From Nitrospinota bacterium (GTDB lineage Bacteria; Nitrospinota_A; UBA7883; JACRLM01): a DNA stretch of 21,041 bases. The notes beneath the pieces were generated by a model. It was given only the letters and a program-made list of their open reading frames with translations, did not search any database and was not told where the DNA came from. The stretch spans positions 1 to 21,041 of the forward strand of contig JADGAO010000029.1 of NCBI GenBank assembly GCA_015231995.1, written 5' to 3'. The position numbers and the translations under genes are program-made. Below are positions 1 to 7,762 of this stretch, piece by piece (position 1 is the stretch's first letter; every line of letters starts with the position of its first letter).

Positions 1-157
1 CCACCCCCCTTGTCAGGGGGGCTACTCCTCCGGCGCGAAGACGCGCCACCTCCCCGAGCTTCGGAGAGGAAAAGGATGGCGCCTTCACCCTGCCTGGTAA
101 ATGCACAAGAACACCTCGCCGAGCTATTGTATTTAGCGTTAGCCGGATATTGAGGTC
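1..157. repeat. Non-coding edge with three consecutive hairpins
   Basis: No credible gene is present. Three perfect or near-perfect hairpins follow one another: CCCCCCT/AGGGGGG at 4-9(10)/15-21 with a TGTC loop, GGCGCG/CGCGCC at 32-37/42-47 with an AAGA loop, and CCTC-CCGA/TCGG-GAGG at 49-57/61-69 with one C/A mismatch. There is no T-run behind any of them, so they are not simple intrinsic terminators for the leftward operon that ends at 158. The layout looks like a dispersed palindromic element cut by the window edge. That reading is inference, because no second copy lies in this window. Confidence 0.6.
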
Positions 158-2185
158 TCATCTCTTCGCCGCCTTCATCGTTTCATGATACCAGCGTCCG
201 CGCTCCGCAAGAAGCGCGCCGGGATACGTTCCCGCAAGCAGAGACTGTTTCTCGCCCGATTCCGCCAGAAGCCTGGCGTATTCCACCGCCGTCAACCCGC
301 CAACAGGCTCAACGGGAACGCCATCTTCGGCCACGCGTTCGATCAATTCCCGTTCGGCTTTCGCCATCGGTTTTGCAGGGTCTTTCATCTGCGACATGAT
401 AACGCGGAACACTCGCTCGCCGATCTTTAGCATGTCCGCCGAAGCGGAGATCGGGCTTCGCAGGTTGACCCCGGTTTTGTCTTCCGTCCCGGAGTTTCTC
501 ACAAACAGCGCAGACGGGCCGTGTGGAGTGGATATTCTCATATACAGCATGTCAGGCTCTTCGGGGCGGTGGATTTCCTTAACGTCGAGCTTCCCGAAAA
601 CATCGACAACGCCCGCCGTCACCTCCGCCTTCACGCTCTCCCACAAAGGGCATCCACGCCGCCACCTGTTTTTATCCACATAAAAAACGTACATGGTCTT
701 CTTGAAACCGGACGTGAAGGGGGCGCGGAGCTTTGCGAACTTCGCCTTTACGTCAAGGGCGTTGAATCCGGCGCTGTCGAACGTGGCCGCGAATGTGTTG
801 AGGAGGCATTTCATCCCGTTGCCCGCGAACGCGGATGTCGGCGCCCCGCCAACGCTCATCACGCCTGGCGTTATGGAATGCCCGCTCTCCTCGCCGCCTA
901 TCGCAAATGATATTTTGTCGGGCGTGGCGAGGTTGACGCCCGCATCGTTCAATATTTTCTCAATGGCGTCGGCGGAGGGTTTTTCGGATACGGCGATGGA
1001 TTCGATCTTCTTCCATACGTCTGCGGCGACCACGGGTTCGATGGCGGACAACGCGGCTGTAAGCAATATCCACTTGTCGCCAACAGCCGTGATGGAGGTG
1101 GAGAAACCAAGACGCTCCGCCTCACCGATCGCATTCAGATCGCTCTCCACGGTGTTGACGAAAAGGCCCCGCGTCCCGCGTTCTTTCAACAACATTGATT
1201 GCAGAGCCGCCGTCTCGTCGCCGGAGAGAACGATAATCGAGCCTGTGAAAGGGTCGTAATCGAGCCTGTAAAACCTGTCGCCGTCCCCATCCAACACCGC
1301 GCCGCAAACGCTCTTCTCTCCGGATTTGATTTTCTCCGCGTTTTCATCTCCCAACCTGAACATGGTTTCCACGATACGGTTGCCGTGGAAGCGGCCCTTT
1401 GGTCCGGCCTGGTCTTGCGTTATCTCGCGGACGCCTTCTATCTCCGACACTCCGCAACGTCCGTTTATCACGCCGTTTTCATCCGCGTTCACGATCACGA
1501 CATCGCCGAACCCCGCTTTGCGCAGGATACGCTCGCCGATGCGGGAGAAGGCGCCGTTGGCGAAATCCGCCACAACAGTCACGCTGGAAAGAGAAGACGG
1601 GTTGGTTATCCAACTGTTTTTTACGTCGAGCGAGAACGCTTCGAAAAAAACAGGGAGCCGGGCCGAATGATCCTCGATCCTTCCGGCTGGAATCATGTTT
1701 TTGACTTGAGTGTAATCAGTGGAAAGCACAAGGGCCGACAACGCCTCGTCGTCCCCCGGCAGGAGTTTAAACCCGCGTTTCGTGAATATCTTTATTCCGT
1801 TGTACGCCGAAGGATTGTGCGAGGCGGTGATGACGAATGCCCCGCTCATCCCCGCGTAACGCGCATAGAGGGCTATCGCCGGTGTCGGCGCCATTCCCGC
1901 CAATACCGCGTCAAGGCCGCCTTTTACGATTCCAGAAACGACGGCGTTTGTGAACACCCCCGATTTGTCACGCGGATCCCATCCCACGGCCACAGCCGCG
2001 CCAGGCTCCGCAAAACCGTTCTTTATCAACTGGCGTGTCCGGCAATAGGCGTAAAGCTCCATGAACTCTTCGGTCATCACCTCTTTTTCGAGGAACGCAG
2101 TCTGCGGGGAAAGCCCGCGCAGACCGTCGCTGGCGGATAACGCCGTGAGTTTGCGGACGCCGTCGGTGCCCTGAATCCTTGTCAT
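158..2185 (-). CDS. Phosphohexomutase (PGM/PMM alpha-D-phosphohexomutase family), long form
   Basis: This enzyme of 675 aa should interconvert hexose-6-phosphate and hexose-1-phosphate. All four family motifs are visible: the phosphoserine loop TASHNP (residues 120-125, Ser122), the metal loop DGDGDR (299-304), the sugar-specificity loop GEESGH (431-436) and the phosphate-binding RNSGTEDK (563-570). Most family members have 440-580 residues. Here there are extra residues inside domain 3 and about 95 residues after the last motif that match nothing I recognise. It lies 27 bp downstream of glmS on the same strand, so a GlmM-like role (GlcN-6-P to GlcN-1-P) is the best inference. It lacks an overall GlmM look, so phosphomannomutase or phosphoglucomutase activity is possible. 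The ATG start has AGGAA about 9-10 bases upstream. Confidence 0.88.
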   Translation of the reverse strand: MTRIQGTDGVRKLTALSASDGLRGLSPQTAFLEKEVMTEEFMELYAYCRTRQLIKNGFAEPGAAVAVGWDPRDKSGVFTNAVVSGIVKGGLDAVLAGMAPTPAIALYARYAGMSGAFVITASHNPSAYNGIKIFTKRGFKLLPGDDEALSALVLSTDYTQVKNMIPAGRIEDHSARLPVFFEAFSLDVKNSWITNPSSLSSVTVVADFANGAFSRIGERILRKAGFGDVVIVNADENGVINGRCGVSEIEGVREITQDQAGPKGRFHGNRIVETMFRLGDENAEKIKSGEKSVCGAVLDGDGDRFYRLDYDPFTGSIIVLSGDETAALQSMLLKERGTRGLFVNTVESDLNAIGEAERLGFSTSITAVGDKWILLTAALSAIEPVVAADVWKKIESIAVSEKPSADAIEKILNDAGVNLATPDKISFAIGGEESGHSITPGVMSVGGAPTSAFAGNGMKCLLNTFAATFDSAGFNALDVKAKFAKLRAPFTSGFKKTMYVFYVDKNRWRRGCPLWESVKAEVTAGVVDVFGKLDVKEIHRPEEPDMLYMRISTPHGPSALFVRNSGTEDKTGVNLRSPISASADMLKIGERVFRVIMSQMKDPAKPMAKAERELIERVAEDGVPVEPVGGLTAVEYARLLAESGEKQSLLAGTYPGALLAERGRWYHETMKAAKR

Positions 2186-2212
2186 GACTAGCGCTTCCTG
2201 AACGAGGAAGGG

Positions 2213-4039
2213 TTACGCGACCGTAACGGACTTGGCAAGCGACCGGGGCCTGTCAACGTTGCGCTTGAGCGTGGTCGCGGTGAAGTACGAGAAAAGCTGG
2301 GCCGCCACCATCTCGAAAAACGGAGCGGTGAAAGGCGGAGCCTTGGGAAGGATAATCGTTTCGGAAAACGGGAGGTGTTTGGAGGGCGATTTGGACTCCG
2401 ACATCACGCCGAGCACATATCCGTTCCTGGCGCGTATCTCCTCCGCCGACGAGAGCGTGAGTTTGTAAAGCTCCGCGTCTTCCTCCGGCGGCATGAACAC
2501 GACGCAGTTGAGGTTGTCGTCTATAAGGGCTATCGTTCCGTGTTTGAGAAAACCGCTCGGCATCCCCTCCGCATGGACGTAGGCCACCTCTTTCATCTTC
2601 AGGGCCGACTCCCGCGCAATCGGGTAGTACCGTCCCCGCCCAAGGTAGAGCCAGTGCGGGATGTGGCTCTGCTCTTTGGCTATCGTGTGGATGAAACCGG
2701 ATTTCTCGTTCAATATTTTTTCGATCCCTTTCGGGACGGCGTCAAGCTCTTTCTCCCTGGCCTTCACGTCCTTGGCCGTAAGCTTGCCGTTCAAAAGGCC
2801 AAGCCGCAGGGCGAGCCTGGCCATAATCACCATCTGCGAGAGGGCGGCCTTCGTGCTTATCACGCATATCTCCGGGCCGGAGCCTTGCAGAATGAGGTGA
2901 TCCACCGTCCGCGCCATTGACGACCCCATCACGTTGACGATGGCCCCTGTGACCGCGCCGCCGGCTTTGGCGTGACGCAATGCGGAGAGGGTGTCGTAAG
3001 TTTCGCCGGACTGGCTGGCCGCAAGCACAAAAACGTCGTCATCCACGTTGGCCATGAATTTGAACTCGTCGGAGGAGGCCAGGCTGGCCGTCACCCCCGC
3101 GTATGCGCTGAAATAATACTGGGCGAACTGCGCCACGTAGAAAGTCGTGCCGACCCCCGTCAGGTACAGCCGGGGTTTGTCGGCTATCGCCTCGGCGAAC
3201 TTCATGAGCCGGTCTTCCTCGATATTCATCGCGGTGCGGACGACCTGCGGCTGTTCGTGTATTTCCTTCAACATGTAGTGCGGGAAACCGCCCTTCTGGG
3301 CCATCTCCGAGTCCCACATGATCTCAAGCACCTGCTTTACCACCATCTCGCCGGAGGATATGCGTTTGACCACATACCCGTCGTGCGTGACGATGGCGTA
3401 CTCGTTGTCATCCAATATCACCGCGCTTTTGGTGTTCTCGATGAACGCGTTGAAGTCGGAGCCGATATAATTCTCCTCCACCCCAAGGCCGAGTATCAGC
3501 GGGCTTTCCTTGCGGGCGCAATATATCCTGTCCGGCTCGTGCGCGGTGAGAAGAGCCACGGCGTAGGTGCCGTCCAGAGCCTTCAACGTGGCGGTGAACG
3601 CCTTCTCCACAGACTTGAGCTTCGAGTAATTCTCCTCGATAAGATGCGCTATGGACTCCGTGTCCGTGGCGGAGACGAAGACATGCCCCTTTTTCTCGAG
3701 CTTCTCGCGCAGGGAGATGTAGTTGGAGATGATCCCGTTGTGCACCACCGTGAACAGACCGTCGCACGAGGAATGCGGGTGGGAGTTAAGCTTGGTTACG
3801 CCGCCGTGCGTCGCCCATCGCGTATGGGCTATTCCCACGTTGCCGTGGAGGTCGAGGAAGTTTTCCTTCTCGCTGACCTCTTCCACCGAACCGATGTTCT
3901 TGCGCACCGACGGTTTCCCGGAGCCGTTGATGACGGCTATCCCGCAGGAGTCGTATCCTCGGTATTCAAGGCTTCTTATCGAGCTGACCAGCTTCTCGGA
4001 AATGTTTCCAAGAGCCACAACCCCGGCTATTCCGCACAT
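2213..4039 (-). CDS. glmS: Glutamine--fructose-6-phosphate aminotransferase (isomerizing)
   Basis: GlmS makes glucosamine-6-phosphate from fructose-6-phosphate and glutamine, the entry step to UDP-GlcNAc, in the cytoplasm. The protein has 608 aa, against 609 in E. coli. After Met removal Cys2 of MCGIAG is the N-terminal glutaminase nucleophile. RWATHG (74-79), HNG (100-102) and the TDTE segment (125-128) complete the glutaminase site. Two SIS sugar-isomerase domains follow, with SQSGET in the first and the HAEG...LKHG segment in the second. The C-terminus ends in the typical LAKSVTVA tail. It is the middle gene of the leftward operon, 34 bp after the nucleotidylyltransferase and 27 bp before the mutase. 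A GGAG lies about 12 bases before the ATG, which is a weak ribosome site. The identification is secure. Confidence 0.97.
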   Translation of the reverse strand: MCGIAGVVALGNISEKLVSSIRSLEYRGYDSCGIAVINGSGKPSVRKNIGSVEEVSEKENFLDLHGNVGIAHTRWATHGGVTKLNSHPHSSCDGLFTVVHNGIISNYISLREKLEKKGHVFVSATDTESIAHLIEENYSKLKSVEKAFTATLKALDGTYAVALLTAHEPDRIYCARKESPLILGLGVEENYIGSDFNAFIENTKSAVILDDNEYAIVTHDGYVVKRISSGEMVVKQVLEIMWDSEMAQKGGFPHYMLKEIHEQPQVVRTAMNIEEDRLMKFAEAIADKPRLYLTGVGTTFYVAQFAQYYFSAYAGVTASLASSDEFKFMANVDDDVFVLAASQSGETYDTLSALRHAKAGGAVTGAIVNVMGSSMARTVDHLILQGSGPEICVISTKAALSQMVIMARLALRLGLLNGKLTAKDVKAREKELDAVPKGIEKILNEKSGFIHTIAKEQSHIPHWLYLGRGRYYPIARESALKMKEVAYVHAEGMPSGFLKHGTIALIDDNLNCVVFMPPEEDAELYKLTLSSAEEIRARNGYVLGVMSESKSPSKHLPFSETIILPKAPPFTAPFFEMVAAQLFSYFTATTLKRNVDRPRSLAKSVTVA

Positions 4040-4073
4040 CGCTATCTAAAGCTCCATCAGTCCGCGTTTTCGT

Positions 4074-5273
4074 TCAGCGGACAGAACAGTTATGGTCAAT
4101 GCTCCGGGCGGCCTCTATAACCGTTCCGGCGGCGATCGAATTCAAGGCGCCTACCACGGCCCCGTCGCCGATGAACGCGCCGAGCTTGGCCAGGCCAGTT
4201 TCCATGGCCGTTTTGTTTACTTTGACGCGCACAGGGCTTTGGTCTATCCGGTGGTTTATCGTCATCACGCCCGCGCCGAGGCTGACGCCTTCGCCGATGA
4301 CGGAATCCCCGATGAAACACGACCTGCCGACCCTGGCGCCGGGAAATATGACGCAGTTCTTAAGCTCCGACCCATGCCCGATGACGCTGTTTGCGCCTAT
4401 GCATGTGTACGGGCGGATAAGGACGTTGTGGCCGATGAACGAACCGGGTCCGATGTACGCAGGCCCTTCCATCACGGCGCCGGGCATTATCTCCACGCCT
4501 TCCGATATGCGGACGGGGCCTTTAAGCGCTGAGCCGGAAATGGTGACGCTTTGATGGACTTCGGCGGAACTCCAGGTGTCCATTATGGATTTGTTGGCAG
4601 TCAGGATGTCCCACGGGTACGCCATGTCCAGCCAGTCGCCGTCCCAGATGGCCGCATGAAGGTTCGTGTTTTTTATGACGGATTTGAGCGCCTTCTCCAT
4701 ATCCGCGCCGGCCTTGTCGAGAAACTCGAAAAACCTGAACGGAAGCACGAAAACCCCCGCCAGCACATAGTTGCCCAATCCCTCTTTCTTGCCCGGTTTC
4801 TCTATTATTTTGGTAATCTTCGTGCCGGAATCCAGATAGACGTTGCCGTATTTTTCGCCCGATTCGGTGAGGCAGATGGCCGCAGTCGGCTCGTTGCTCA
4901 ACCCGAAGGATTGCATGGCGACGCTGAAGATGTTGTTCGTGGTCATTGTATCGGCGTAGACAAGCAATATGTTCTCACCGGGGGAGAACCTGTCCCTGGC
5001 TTTAAGTATCGCTTTGCCGATGCCTTCCGGTTTGCCCTGATCCACAAAGTGGACGGAGACGCCCTGCGGGGTGGACTCGGAAAGATGGGCGCGCATCTTT
5101 TCTTTCCTGTGGCCGACGACGATGTTGATGTCGTTGATACCGGCCCCTTTGAGGAGCGTAATGATGTGGTCTATCACATACTGTCCGGCGACGGGTATCA
5201 TCGGGTTTGGGCGGGTGGCCGAAAAAGGCGCCATGTTGCTTCCCCGTCCGCCAGCCATTACAAGAGCTTTCAT
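4074..5273 (-). CDS. Bifunctional-type sugar-1-phosphate nucleotidylyltransferase with left-handed beta-helix (GlmU-like)
   Basis: The protein has 399 aa. Residues 1 to about 235 form a nucleotidyltransferase domain (MAGGRG near the N-terminus, YADT at 106-109, EKPG at 158-161). Residues 238-399 are hexapeptide repeats of a left-handed beta-helix acyltransferase domain, with repeated I/V-G-x-G steps. This layout matches archaeal-type GlmU-like enzymes (e.g. the ST0452 type), and it is shorter than E. coli GlmU (456 aa). Placed first in an operon with glmS and a hexomutase, it probably makes UDP-GlcNAc or a related nucleotide sugar. The signature loop is unusual: it reads GRGSNMAPFSATRPNP, with Asn where the usual GTR has Arg and where the usual PKP has Lys. 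Activity or nucleotide choice may therefore differ. A plain glucose-1-P thymidylyl- or uridylyltransferase is the alternative. Confidence 0.85.
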   Translation of the reverse strand: MKALVMAGGRGSNMAPFSATRPNPMIPVAGQYVIDHIITLLKGAGINDINIVVGHRKEKMRAHLSESTPQGVSVHFVDQGKPEGIGKAILKARDRFSPGENILLVYADTMTTNNIFSVAMQSFGLSNEPTAAICLTESGEKYGNVYLDSGTKITKIIEKPGKKEGLGNYVLAGVFVLPFRFFEFLDKAGADMEKALKSVIKNTNLHAAIWDGDWLDMAYPWDILTANKSIMDTWSSAEVHQSVTISGSALKGPVRISEGVEIMPGAVMEGPAYIGPGSFIGHNVLIRPYTCIGANSVIGHGSELKNCVIFPGARVGRSCFIGDSVIGEGVSLGAGVMTINHRIDQSPVRVKVNKTAMETGLAKLGAFIGDGAVVGALNSIAAGTVIEAARSIDHNCSVR

Positions 5274-5313
5274 TTTTCCGCCGTCACCGTTTGTTTAATA
5301 ATCGCAAGCTGAC

Positions 5314-5342
5314 AGTATAATCCACAGCGGGAATTGAAGCAA
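5314..5342 (-). promoter_or_regulatory. Candidate sigma70-type promoter of the glm operon
   Basis: On the minus strand TTGCTT (5342-5337) and TATACT (5319-5314) are separated by 17 bases, placing a transcript start about 30-35 bases before the ATG at 5273. The -10 is good and the -35 has only its TTG conserved. A 14-bp (CG)-rich palindrome at 5343-5356 touches the upstream side of the -35. Assigned by eye only. Confidence 0.35.
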
Positions 5343-5635
5343 TCGCGCGCGCGCGAAACGTAATTGTCATTGCAAGCAAGCCGAAGACGCCGGGGCGGAA
5401 ACACCTCTTTGATCAGAGTTTGTCATTATGAACGTAATGTCATTCTGAACCCTTCGAGGGACTCAGGGTAAACTCCGCGTAGCGAAGTGAAGAATCCATC
5501 GGAAAAAATATTCTATTATACTTTGCTTCGGTCGCCAGGCGCTCCCTCAGGATGACAAAAAACGGGCTCCCTCAGCAATGGTCGCAAAGCTCCTTTAGGA
5601 TGACAAAATATGGAAATCGTTTGGTTATGCCAAGA

Positions 5636-5667
5636 GCCTCTTCCGAAAACGGCCTCTTCCGAAAACG
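5636..5667. repeat. Perfect 16-bp tandem duplication
   Basis: GCCTCTTCCGAAAACG occurs twice with no gap, at 5636-5651 and 5652-5667, about 90 bp before proA. It is probably a replication slippage product; no function is evident. Confidence 0.8.
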
Positions 5668-5757
5668 GTTTTTCTCCGCCCCTTTTTGCAATATCATTAA
5701 GTAAGGGACGCCGATGAATGTCCCTATTACTGAATCTGTTTGAAGGATATTTACTCG

Positions 5758-7041
5758 ATGGCTCAAACTAATCCACCCGCTGTGGCGATGACGCCTGCGG
5801 ATATAGAGGCGATGGGGGAGCGCGCAAGAGCCGCCTCTCGCAAACTCGCGAATCTTTCATCCACGGTGAAGAACGCCGCTCTAAATAAAATGGCGGATCA
5901 TCTTGAAGCTCGCTTTGACGAAATCGCCACGGCCAACAAGCTGGATATGGACGCTGGCGCGACGGCCGGTCTTTCCTCCGCGATGCTCGACAGGCTACGC
6001 CTCGACCAGAAACGGGTGAAAGCGATGGCCGACGGATTGCGCGAGGTTGCGGCCTTGCCCGACCCTGTCGGCGAGGTGGACAGAATGAAACGCAGGCCTA
6101 ACGGCATGTGGGTAGGCAGGATGCGCGTGCCGCTTGGAGTGGTGGGGATAATCTACGAGTCCCGCCCAAACGTCACTGCCGACACGGCGGCGTTGTGCTT
6201 AAAATCCGGCAACGCCGTGATACTGCGAGGCGGCTCGGAGGCGATACACTCCAACCGCGCCATCGCCCGCATACTCGACGACGCGGCTGTGGAGGCCGGG
6301 ATACCGCGCAACGCCATACAGCTTGTGCCGACGACCGACCGGCAGGCGGTGACTGTTTTGCTCAAGATGGACAAGCATATTGACATCATCATCCCGCGAG
6401 GGGGACACGAGCTGATACGGTTCGTGGTGGAGAACTCTACGATACCCGTCATCAAGCACGATAAAGGCGTGTGCCACGTTTATGTGGACAAGGCCGCCGA
6501 CATAGCAATGGCGGAGAAAATAATTTTCAACGCGAAAGTCCAGCGCCCCGGCGTGTGCAACGCCACGGAGACGCTTCTTGTCCACAAAGACATTGCAAGC
6601 CAGTTCCTCCCCCGCGCCGTGGCGACACTGCGCGAGGCGAAGGTGGAACTGCGCGCCTGCGAGCGGTCGCGGGCTATCGTCAAAGACATGAAGCCGGCCA
6701 CCGAAGATGATTGGTATGAAGAATATCTCGACCTTATCCTGGCGGTGAAGGTGGTGGAGAGTTTTGACGAAGCTGTGGATCACATCGCAAAGTACGGCTC
6801 CTCGCATACGGAAGCCATCGTCACCAACGATTACCGGACGGCGCAGGAGTTTTTGAAAGTGGTGGACTCGGCCGCCGTGATGGTGAACGCCTCCACCAGG
6901 TTTTCCGATGGCGGGCAGTTCGGCCTTGGTGCGGAGGTGGGCATCTCTACGCAGAAGCTCCACGCCCGCGGCCCGATGGGGCTCGAAGAGCTTACGTGCC
7001 TCAAGTTCATCGTCTATGGAGACGGGCAGGTGAGGGAGTGA
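5758..7041 (+). CDS. proA: Gamma-glutamyl phosphate reductase (glutamate-5-semialdehyde dehydrogenase)
   Basis: ProA reduces gamma-glutamyl phosphate to glutamate-5-semialdehyde with NADPH, the second step of proline synthesis. From the ATG at 5758 the protein has 427 aa (E. coli ProA 417). Landmarks are the aldehyde-dehydrogenase-fold segment YESRPNVTADTAALCLKSGN, the loop RGGSEA, the segment PRGGHELI and the active-site cysteine in QRPGVCNATE (Cys267). The C-terminus GPMGLEELTCLKF is typical. An in-frame TTG at 5740 would add six residues, but GAAGGA at 5742-5747 sits 10 bases before the ATG and would lie inside that longer ORF, so I chose the ATG. proB is not adjacent here. nadD follows after 19 bp. 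Confidence 0.96.
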   Translation: MAQTNPPAVAMTPADIEAMGERARAASRKLANLSSTVKNAALNKMADHLEARFDEIATANKLDMDAGATAGLSSAMLDRLRLDQKRVKAMADGLREVAALPDPVGEVDRMKRRPNGMWVGRMRVPLGVVGIIYESRPNVTADTAALCLKSGNAVILRGGSEAIHSNRAIARILDDAAVEAGIPRNAIQLVPTTDRQAVTVLLKMDKHIDIIIPRGGHELIRFVVENSTIPVIKHDKGVCHVYVDKAADIAMAEKIIFNAKVQRPGVCNATETLLVHKDIASQFLPRAVATLREAKVELRACERSRAIVKDMKPATEDDWYEEYLDLILAVKVVESFDEAVDHIAKYGSSHTEAIVTNDYRTAQEFLKVVDSAAVMVNASTRFSDGGQFGLGAEVGISTQKLHARGPMGLEELTCLKFIVYGDGQVRE

Positions 7042-7060
7042 TCCCTCCGGGAGTGGCGTG

Positions 7061-7762
7061 ATGAAAGTAGGAGTGTTCGGCGGGGCGTTCAACCCCATCC
7101 ATCTGGGCCATCTTTCCGCCGCCAGCGAGGTTGCGGAAAAGGCCGGGCTGGAGCGCGTATATTTTGTAGTGTCCGCCCGTCCGCCTCACAAAGGGGATCA
7201 TCGCATGGCGGATGCGGGGTCACGCTACCGCATGGTGGAACTGGCCACGGAGGACAATCCCCTGTTCCGCGCAAGCAGGGTGGAGATAGACCGCCCCGGC
7301 GCAAGCTATACGGTGGACACGATGCGGCATTTCCGGGAGAAATACGGCGATGACGTTTATTTCATCCTTGGTCAGGACGCGATGGAAGATGTGGGCTCGT
7401 GGCGCTCCGCATCCACACTGCTGAAGACGACGAACTTTATCGTCGTCACCAGGCCCGGTTACGACCCGTCGGCGCTTATCGAGATTTTAAACGGCGTGCT
7501 CGGCGCGATTTACAAAAACATCAGGATAACCCAGGTGGATGTTGACGGAGACGGCGTGACCAGGACGATGCGGGTGGAGGGGACGGTCTCCACAATTAGT
7601 TTGACGGAGATCACGCCGCTGGGGATTTCATCTTCGCTCATACGCGAAAAGCTGGCGCGCGGCGAGACGATAAAGTATCTTGTGCCGGACGCCGTGGAGC
7701 GTTATCTTAAAGTCGAGGGATTATACCGGAGCTTGCCGGGGAAGGGGGCGATATCAGCCTGA
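7061..7762 (+). CDS. nadD: Nicotinate-nucleotide adenylyltransferase
   Basis: NadD joins ATP and nicotinate mononucleotide to give deamido-NAD in NAD synthesis. The 233-aa protein opens with the nucleotidyltransferase loop GGAFNPIHLGHL (residues 7-18) and carries PPHK (41-44) and the ISSSLIR motif (189-195), all diagnostic. A GTG at 7058 directly precedes the ATG at 7061. GGGAG at 7049-7053 is spaced 7 bases from the ATG but only 4 from the GTG, so the ATG is preferred. The TGA stop (7760-7762) overlaps the proposed CTG start of rsfS. An insert around residues 160-175 (DVDGDGVTRTMRVEG) is somewhat longer than usual. Confidence 0.95.
   Translation: MKVGVFGGAFNPIHLGHLSAASEVAEKAGLERVYFVVSARPPHKGDHRMADAGSRYRMVELATEDNPLFRASRVEIDRPGASYTVDTMRHFREKYGDDVYFILGQDAMEDVGSWRSASTLLKTTNFIVVTRPGYDPSALIEILNGVLGAIYKNIRITQVDVDGDGVTRTMRVEGTVSTISLTEITPLGISSSLIREKLARGETIKYLVPDAVERYLKVEGLYRSLPGKGAISA

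Larger units (their letters stand above)
5274..5757. repeat. Divergent intergenic region with nested TGTCATT/ATGACA repeat ends
   Basis: This is 484 bp without a credible gene. Left-end-like copies of TGTCATT occur at 5365-5371, 5421-5427 and 5439-5445. Right-end-like copies of AGGATGACAAAA occur at 5549-5560 and 5597-5608, each preceded by GGTCGC...GCTCC. TGTCATTCTGA (5439-5449) and TCAGGATGACA (5547-5557) form the best inverted pair, framing about 119 bp. This resembles a common class of dispersed palindromic or MITE-like repeats in bacterial genomes, here inserted next to or into one another. A 16-bp tandem duplication (5636-5667) and a small leader hairpin GGGAC/GTCCC (5705-5709/5720-5724) lie between the repeats and proA. 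Confidence 0.6.

Noticed and set aside
1199..2140. Long plus-strand ORF of 313 codons opposite the mutase gene
   Set aside because: It lies wholly antisense to a gene with all four phosphohexomutase motifs, has an Arg/His-rich composition typical of a GC-rich shadow frame, and shows no domain.
2972..4120. Plus-strand ORF of 382 codons opposite glmS
   Set aside because: It is a shadow of glmS, which is unmistakable on the other strand. The translation is His/Val/Arg-rich without motifs.
5421..5608. Repeat units considered as a CRISPR array
   Set aside because: The repeats are inverted ends of unequal spacing, not regularly spaced direct repeats, and no cas genes are near.
5572..5766. Minus-strand 64-codon ORF before proA
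   Set aside because: It spans the repeat end and the tandem duplication, so its peptide is a translation of repeat DNA.
6199..7098. Minus-strand ORF of 299 codons across proA
   Set aside because: Antisense to the complete proA, low-complexity His/Arg-rich translation, and no ribosome site.
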